This document shows, in pieces, positions 6,701 through 9,760 of a DNA stretch of 9,760 nt; positions within the stretch are counted from its first letter, which is position 1, and each line of letters opens with the position of its first letter. Under the pieces are notes generated by a model. The model was not told the origin of the DNA. It worked only from the letters and a program-made list of their open reading frames with translations, and ran no database searches. A program made the translations under genes and the position numbers. The stretch comes from Calditrichota bacterium (GTDB taxonomy: Bacteria; Zhuqueibacterota; Zhuqueibacteria; Residuimicrobiales; Krinioviventaceae). The stretch is taken from NCBI GenBank assembly GCA_003818595.1, contig RPQV01000085.1, positions 1 through 9,760 on the forward strand, read 5' to 3'.

Positions 6701-7770
6701 TTGAAGACTGCACCAGCCAATTGTTGTTCCAGGAACTTGATTTTCGTCACGCTGACGATGAATCCCTTGAACTCATCACTGCCGGGACGCAAATTCGATC
6801 AGCTGGTCAGGTTGGCGACTCGGATATCCTTTGCGATTTTGATGAGGATCTGGATATCGACACCCATGACTTTGCTCTGCTCTCCACCTTTTGGAAACCT
6901 TCTAACTCAACCATAGGCGATGTCGGCCCAGCCTCTGGCGCCATACCATTGCTCACCCCTGGCCCCGACGGCAAAGTGGATTATGAAGATCTGTTTGTTT
7001 TCACCCGTATGTGGAACTGGTACCACGGCGCCGTTGACGTCGGCACGTTGGCGCTTGGAAAACCGAACGGTGCACAATATTCCTGGCGGGAACAACATAA
7101 CGCTGACGGCTCGAAACGAATGACCCTGATGCTCACCGATATTGAAAAATTGGCGATGGGCCATCTCGTGTTTCATTTTAATGCCGACGCATTCGATCTG
7201 CAATCGGTTCGCGAAGGCACCCTGCTGACAGCGGACGACGGTGTAGCCGCGCTGATGGTGGAGGAAAAAAATAATGGTCTGGTTGACGTCACCTTATCGC
7301 GTTTAACCCCGGTCGGTCAGCCTGCCGAAGTTTTCGGCAACGGCGCCATGCTGACACTCGACTTTCGCCCGATATCGAACGGCGACCTGAACCTGTCCAC
7401 CGAAGAGCTTGATTTGCGCACGGCGCGTAATCATCCGATTTATATTAAAACCCTGATTGAGGAAGATGGGCAGACAACCGAAGTACAGCTCCCGCAAGTG
7501 TTCACCCTGATCAACCGCCCAAATCCATTCAACAGCCGCACGATCGTTGAATTCACCCTGCCGCTGGCTGCAAAAGTTAAAATGGAGATTGTCAATATTT
7601 TGGGGCAACCGATACGTCAATTGATCGACGCTCAGATGGAAGCCGGGCTGCACAAAATCACCTGGGACGGAGTCGACGATAACGGCACTGCTGCCGTCAC
7701 CGGTATGTACTTGATTCGACTTCAGGCTGACAGGTTGCAGTTGACACGTAAAATTCTTTATTTGAAATAA
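3706..7770 (+). CDS. Large secreted VWA/PKD/cohesin/dockerin mosaic protein with C-terminal sorting-type domain
   Basis: 1354 residues, third gene of the operon, 35 bp after the lipoprotein stop. Signal peptide 1-23, likely cut after TFA. Modules in order: second half of a laminin-B-like domain (24-95); first half of one (97-176); Ig/Calx-beta-like repeat (183-280); first part of a carboxypeptidase-regulatory domain (282-322); PKD first half (326-348, SNFTANPRSGEAPLTVQF); rest of the regulatory domain (352-385); YfaP/DUF2135-like domain (390-522); PKD second half (548-606, LTSWEWDFDDDGTIDATDQN); Ig-like domain (607-675); VWA domain (676 to about 895) with MIDAS residues Asp682, Thr684, Ser686 and a later Asp780; cohesin-like domain (900-1035); dockerin-like pair of calcium loops (1037-1109; loop 1 Asp1044-Asp1055, loop 2 around Asp1088 is incomplete); second cohesin-like domain (1115-1245); C-terminal NRPNPFN...GMYLIRLQAD...TRKILYLK (1266-1354). 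That last domain suggests type IX secretion or FlgD-like anchoring. Likely role: surface or extracellular adhesion or scaffolding. The VWA fold and order are clear; half-domain calls rest on motif reading. Confidence 0.88.
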   Translation: MRQHLLLICTIAVITGFLPITFAQSEQIISAPFGPPSQANQWEKYTIPITAESFNVDQSVLSSVLADVQWFRVRTEMHNGADVGGVDQIRIGDRFASDFDSGTGGWNAAGDGTMEWIAGGGVEDGYIQISDWASGDWHYAVSPLNWSGDWSNLIGQSIEFFYKTDQPSYASVIEISNIHEKRLVLASSSLSFTQGSTATMSVTLNETAAADVTIFLSSSGTTCATVPETAIVQAGLNRVEFVVTIPETAEEGCTAVITASADGYGVSRLTLKVDSESENANLEGRVTDATTGVGIAGAEVSLAGIHTITEASGHYRLEGIPTNLVTSNFTANPRSGEAPLTVQFTDLSGSSSQTLTVAANGYITYESPIILESGSSTSRDVALSPIITDSEFRIVLNWGMTPADLDIYLLVPATLDYSSYYVYYNHKGATGQYPWAILDIDRRQGFGPETITIEQLIPSQYVIFVHNYSHEASLTASEGIVQIYSKTGLQHTISVPTTGEGNYWYIGDLDGATKQVTLKNILVPEQPRLMGGFSGLAKESTKINNIMDLTSWEWDFDDDGTIDATDQNPVYTYTLPGAYTVALRVNDGVNTYTERKTNYINVTSPETELSGYQVSLTNIDISNFPLIKCFVSVIDEATGRPAPNLISVNFQVTEEELDVNSLTVQHINRTSGGRADIAYIFDTTGSMGDEIETLKNRALAFADSLAKTGIDYRLGLVTFGDEIRSIHDFTASASEFKTWIESLVADGGDDTNENALEGLAAGSRLTYREMTQRITIIITDADYHEQGETGDGTTSYTTDSIISLMNSSNMQVNVVGPDLTQYQRMAAETGGQFYNILSDFSNIIDRIGESITSQYVVTYVPQDQIADGEWRNIKIQVINGETGGLGTGRYFIGPARLLTNPPVLLGRMGESYNVDIRVENVADLASGHWLIDFDETKLEAVAVFEGDFFSRDSSATTFSSEIKNSEGYVEITAARSAGAASPSVSGSGLLARITFRMLIEDCTSQLLFQELDFRHADDESLELITAGTQIRSAGQVGDSDILCDFDEDLDIDTHDFALLSTFWKPSNSTIGDVGPASGAIPLLTPGPDGKVDYEDLFVFTRMWNWYHGAVDVGTLALGKPNGAQYSWREQHNADGSKRMTLMLTDIEKLAMGHLVFHFNADAFDLQSVREGTLLTADDGVAALMVEEKNNGLVDVTLSRLTPVGQPAEVFGNGAMLTLDFRPISNGDLNLSTEELDLRTARNHPIYIKTLIEEDGQTTEVQLPQVFTLINRPNPFNSRTIVEFTLPLAAKVKMEIVNILGQPIRQLIDAQMEAGLHKITWDGVDDNGTAAVTGMYLIRLQADRLQLTRKILYLK

Positions 7771-7780
7771 GGATAGTGAG

Positions 7781-7844
7781 AGGTCGGAAGGAGTAAAGGT
7801 CGAAAGGTCTAAAAGTCTGAAGGCTGGAAGGTCGGTGGTCGAAA
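7781..7844 (+). repeat. Degenerate 8-bp tandem repeat, consensus near AGGTCGAA
   Basis: Seven consecutive 8-bp units hold one register from 7781 to 7836: AGGTCGGA, AGGAGTAA, AGGTCGAA, AGGTCTAA, AAGTCTGA, AGGCTGGA, AGGTCGGT. They are followed by an out-of-register GGTCGAA. All purine-rich on the plus strand. Too diverged for recent slippage, yet phase is retained. It begins 10 bp after the stop codon of the large protein. Function unknown. Confidence 0.7.
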
Positions 7845-7889
7845 TGATTGAAGTTGGACTGACCTTTTCAAGTCATACATCTCATCGTG

Positions 7890-7949
7890 AATGTCGCGCT
7901 ACGTCAATGCGTGCCTCGCAATACGTTGCGCGACATTGATGCTATTTTT
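7890..7949 (+). terminator. Long hairpin with T-run, probable terminator of the three-gene operon
   Basis: AATGTCGCGC (7890-7899) pairs exactly with GCGCGACATT (7928-7937). One mismatch inward, ACGT (7901-7904) pairs with ACGT (7923-7926), and further in TGCG (7908-7911) pairs with CGCA (7917-7920) around TGCCT. About 18 base pairs in all. On the plus strand the stem is followed after a few bases by TATTTTT (7943-7949), which fits an intrinsic terminator for the operon. The minus side has no T-run, so it would serve the convergent lipoprotein gene only weakly. A REP-like dispersed palindrome is the main alternative. Confidence 0.6.
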
Positions 7950-8013
7950 CCAAAATGATCGGTGATTTAAACCAACTTGTTCCGCGGTATACTTGACGTT
8001 TAATAATTCGTCC

Positions 8014-8889
8014 CTACTTGATTTGTCCGGTTTGCACATTGCTCATGAATCTCTGACCGTCGAAGGCAATCTCAGCCTCGCCATTATCAATGACGATATT
8101 GATAGTTTTATCGACCGTCGATTCGGCATAACCGCGTCTGCCGTCAAAGACAATCTCCGCGTGAAAAGTGCCCGTGATTGTCCCACTGATTTTTTGCGAC
8201 AAGTCATTGCGACTGCCTCTTGGTCCAACGAGATCCGTGATGGTTAACTGCAACACATGGTCGGAGATTCGGGTAAAATTTTGAGTGGTGAGTGTATCGA
8301 CCGCTGCGCGCCGATAGGTACCATTAATGGTCACCCAATCAGTATGGACATTCGTCGCGATAAAAGATCCCTGTAGTTCTTTCAAATCATGGCTTAAACG
8401 GACATTCTTGTGATAACCGTCGCCCGCGAGGATATTAAAGTTGATGGTGCGTGCGGTATCGCCATGGGTGATATAGTATTTTTGCGGCAAACCGTCGATA
8501 TTTAGAAATTGGCAGGTGAATGTTCGATTCCAATAGCCGTAAGCCGCTTTACCGTGCACGCCGCGCTCCCGTTGCAGGACGATGGTCCAGGTTCCTGTCG
8601 TCTCATCATAAATGGCTTCGCGATGATCGAGAAATCCATCATCTGTCGTTTTCTCCAATTGAATCGATTTGGCCAGCATGAAAACATCACCCATTTGGTC
8701 GACAACACCGCCGGATTGTTCACCCACAGCGTCGGCCACTGATTCAGCCACGTCAGTATTTGCGGTGATGGAAGTCGAGGGTGTTGGTGACGTCGAAGTG
8801 TCTTTGCTGCATCCGCTGAATATAAGAGATAAAAGCGCGATGGTGAGCACGAAAACCAAAACAAATTGTTTGACCTCTCGTGAGTTCAT
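8014..8889 (-). CDS. Lipoprotein of unknown function
   Basis: 291 residues on the minus strand. A strong AAGGAG site (complement of 8897-8902) lies 7 bp before the ATG at 8889. The N-terminus has a short charged part, a hydrophobic stretch and FSGC, a good lipobox with Cys27 as the lipidated residue, so the mature protein is membrane-anchored and exported. A Ser/Thr/Pro-rich linker follows (about 29-42), then a folded region with alternating hydrophobic and polar residues (for example YWNRTFTCQFLN, VTINGTYRRAAVD, ISGTITGTFHAEIVFDG) typical of a beta-sheet-rich, possibly barrel-like fold. No catalytic motif or known family is recognised. The gene is convergent with the operon and separated by 368 bp from the DUF1080 gene upstream, so it probably has its own promoter. 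Confidence 0.85.
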   Translation of the reverse strand: MNSREVKQFVLVFVLTIALLSLIFSGCSKDTSTSPTPSTSITANTDVAESVADAVGEQSGGVVDQMGDVFMLAKSIQLEKTTDDGFLDHREAIYDETTGTWTIVLQRERGVHGKAAYGYWNRTFTCQFLNIDGLPQKYYITHGDTARTINFNILAGDGYHKNVRLSHDLKELQGSFIATNVHTDWVTINGTYRRAAVDTLTTQNFTRISDHVLQLTITDLVGPRGSRNDLSQKISGTITGTFHAEIVFDGRRGYAESTVDKTINIVIDNGEAEIAFDGQRFMSNVQTGQIK

Positions 8890-9166
8890 GGTGTTTCTCC
8901 TTCAAGCATGAGTATTTTGTCTATTCCAGTTCTAAATTTGCCCGCATAGATCAATTATCATACCAGTTCTGGCTATCTCCCCTAAGCTGTTGAAATATAA
9001 GAACAAAACATTACAAGTGGATAAATCGAAATACTCCCGGGTTGCGAAAATTCTTCACAAAGCCGGCATTTTTTTCACAGAAATATTTGGGGGCATGCTG
9101 GTGATGATTTCCAGTACAGTGAAAAACAGCGTATGATGCGCCAGAGGGCATTGAAAACTCGGGAAT

Positions 9167-9225
9167 AATTGACTCGGTGACCCGATCCCCTGCAGAGACC
9201 GGGTCAATTGGATATCGAGTCAATT
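9167..9225. promoter_or_regulatory. Nested inverted repeat downstream of the DUF1080 gene
   Basis: Outer arms AATTGACTCG (9167-9176) and CGAGTCAATT (9216-9225) are exact reverse complements. Inside them TGACCCG (9178-9184) and CGGGTCA (9200-9206) form a second exact pair. The structure starts 32 bp after the DUF1080 stop in its direction of transcription and could be a terminator or processed 3' end, although only AATTATT follows rather than a strong T-run. Confidence 0.5.
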
Positions 9226-9231
9226 GGATAT
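9203..9231. repeat. 13-bp direct repeat GTCAATTGGATAT, period 16
   Basis: Exact copies at 9203-9215 and 9219-9231. Each copy carries GTCAATT, which can pair with AATTGAC at 9167-9173, so the two copies compete for the same partner within the nested inverted repeat. Confidence 0.7.
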
Positions 9232-9257
9232 TGGAAGGAATCGAGGAAATTTAGATA

Positions 9258-9760
9258 TTATTCTTTCAACACCTTTAACTGAATATTGCGAAACTCCACC
9301 GGATGACTCTCCGCCTGCAATGAGATATAGCCTTCACCAATGAGTTTATCATCGCCGATAATAAGTTTTTGGGCATCGGCATCGCGCTCGTCGTATTGAG
9401 GCTGCTCATACTCGAGCACAGTTTCCCCATTGATGCGATGAATGATGCGGCCGGCGCCATGCACTTCGACCTCAATGGTCACCCATTGGTCGCCGTGAAA
9501 GGTCGGTGACGTTGAGTTGATGCAGTGCTGCAGTTCCAGTTTGCCGGCCAATACGATATTGGTACCTGGTGTGCAGACATTGGCGGTGGTGCGCTCATCA
9601 ACACCATTGCCGCCCAAAAGCTGCACCTCGACACATACCGGGAAAGACTGGTCTCTAGTCATCGTCTGCGGAGCCTGACAATGGGCCATGACGCCGCTGT
9701 TGCGAAACGCCCAATCCGGACCTCCGGGGGTCTGTTCGCCGACAAATCGATACTCTGCCC
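9258..9760 (-). CDS. 3-keto-disaccharide hydrolase (DUF1080) domain protein, C-terminal part (partial, runs off right edge)
   Basis: Minus-strand frame open from the right edge to the TAA at 9258-9260, giving 166 visible residues; the start lies outside the window. The sequence matches the C-terminal part of the DUF1080/3-keto-disaccharide hydrolase family: EYRF, WAFRNSGVM (16-24 of the visible part), FPVCVEVQLLGG, CTPGTNIVLAG, GDQWVTIEVEVHG, HRINGETVLEYEQPQ, and the closing GYISLQAESHPVEFRNIQLK. The family has a concanavalin-like jelly-roll fold; characterised members cleave 3-keto-glycosides in carbohydrate breakdown, often after export. The Met at 9689 is internal, since family similarity continues upstream of it. 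Nothing in the window shows its substrate or an operon partner. Confidence 0.92.
   Translation of the reverse strand, partial: AEYRFVGEQTPGGPDWAFRNSGVMAHCQAPQTMTRDQSFPVCVEVQLLGGNGVDERTTANVCTPGTNIVLAGKLELQHCINSTSPTFHGDQWVTIEVEVHGAGRIIHRINGETVLEYEQPQYDERDADAQKLIIGDDKLIGEGYISLQAESHPVEFRNIQLKVLKE

Larger units (their letters stand above)
7771..8013. other. Convergent spacer after the operon
   Basis: This 243-bp stretch lies between the end of the large-protein gene (plus) and the end of the lipoprotein gene (minus). It holds a purine-rich 8-bp tandem repeat beginning 10 bp after the stop codon, then a long near-perfect hairpin with a T-run on its plus-strand side. No gene is supported. Confidence 0.6.
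8890..9257. other. Spacer between DUF1080 gene and lipoprotein gene
   Basis: This 368-bp stretch lies between two minus-strand genes. Going leftwards from the DUF1080 stop it holds a nested inverted repeat with a 13-bp direct repeat (9167-9231), an unremarkable stretch, two copies of CCAGTTCT (8926-8933 and 8963-8970) in the probable promoter area of the lipoprotein gene, and that gene's Shine-Dalgarno. A 70-codon minus-strand frame across 9011-9223 shows no protein-like character. Confidence 0.55.

Noticed and set aside
7993..8247. Plus-strand open frame overlapping the end of the lipoprotein gene
   Set aside because: Antisense to a well-supported coding region and without a start signal.
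9060..9077. GCCGGC followed by seven T's, resembling a plus-strand terminator
   Set aside because: The only symmetry is a 6-bp palindrome with no loop, and no plus-strand gene precedes it.
9011..9223. Minus-strand open frame of 70 codons in the spacer before the lipoprotein gene
   Set aside because: No ribosome binding site, no domain or signal, and it overlaps the nested inverted repeat; probably chance.

Overview
The window is bacterial and looks like part of a genome from the FCB side of the tree (Calditrichota, KSB1 or a related candidate phylum). This is inferred from the style of the proteins, not from a marker gene. The largest one is a secreted mosaic of laminin-B-like, PKD, carboxypeptidase-regulatory, YfaP-like, VWA, cohesin and dockerin modules. 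It ends in a C-terminal module of the 'NxPNPFN...GxYxxRLxA...TRKxLxLK' type, as used by type IX secretion and FlgD-like anchoring. Coding density is moderate and there are three gene-free spacers of about 250-370 bp. I see no rRNA, tRNA, CRISPR array, transposase or phage gene.

Layout. (1) 1-736, minus: N-terminal half of a MATE-family multidrug/cation antiporter, cut by the left edge. (2) 737-1079: divergent intergenic region with a perfect 20-bp AT-rich palindrome and a separate 8-bp-arm hairpin. (3) 1080-1799, plus: cyclase/kynurenine-formamidase-like metal hydrolase with two expected metal ligands replaced. (4) 1880-7770, plus: a probable three-gene operon encoding an exported SH3b/Ig-like protein with a C-terminal membrane helix, a cohesin-domain lipoprotein, and a 1354-residue secreted VWA/cohesin/dockerin protein. 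(5) 7771-8013: convergent spacer with a degenerate 8-bp tandem repeat and a long hairpin that probably terminates the operon. (6) 8014-8889, minus: lipoprotein of unknown function. (7) 8890-9257: spacer with a nested inverted repeat. (8) 9258-9760, minus: C-terminal part of a 3-keto-disaccharide hydrolase (DUF1080) domain protein, cut by the right edge.

How the genes may work together. The three-gene operon reads like a cell-surface assembly. A lipid-anchored cohesin, a membrane-tethered SH3b protein and a large secreted protein carrying a dockerin plus two cohesin-like domains could form a non-cellulosomal surface complex. The most unusual signal is that several beta-sandwich domains in this operon are interrupted or out of order. 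The two halves of the laminin-B-like domain are swapped. A PKD first half sits inside the carboxypeptidase-regulatory domain, about 200 residues before its second half. An SH3b module is nested in an Ig-like domain. All remain in one open frame. The MATE, cyclase, lipoprotein and DUF1080 genes look like independent neighbours.
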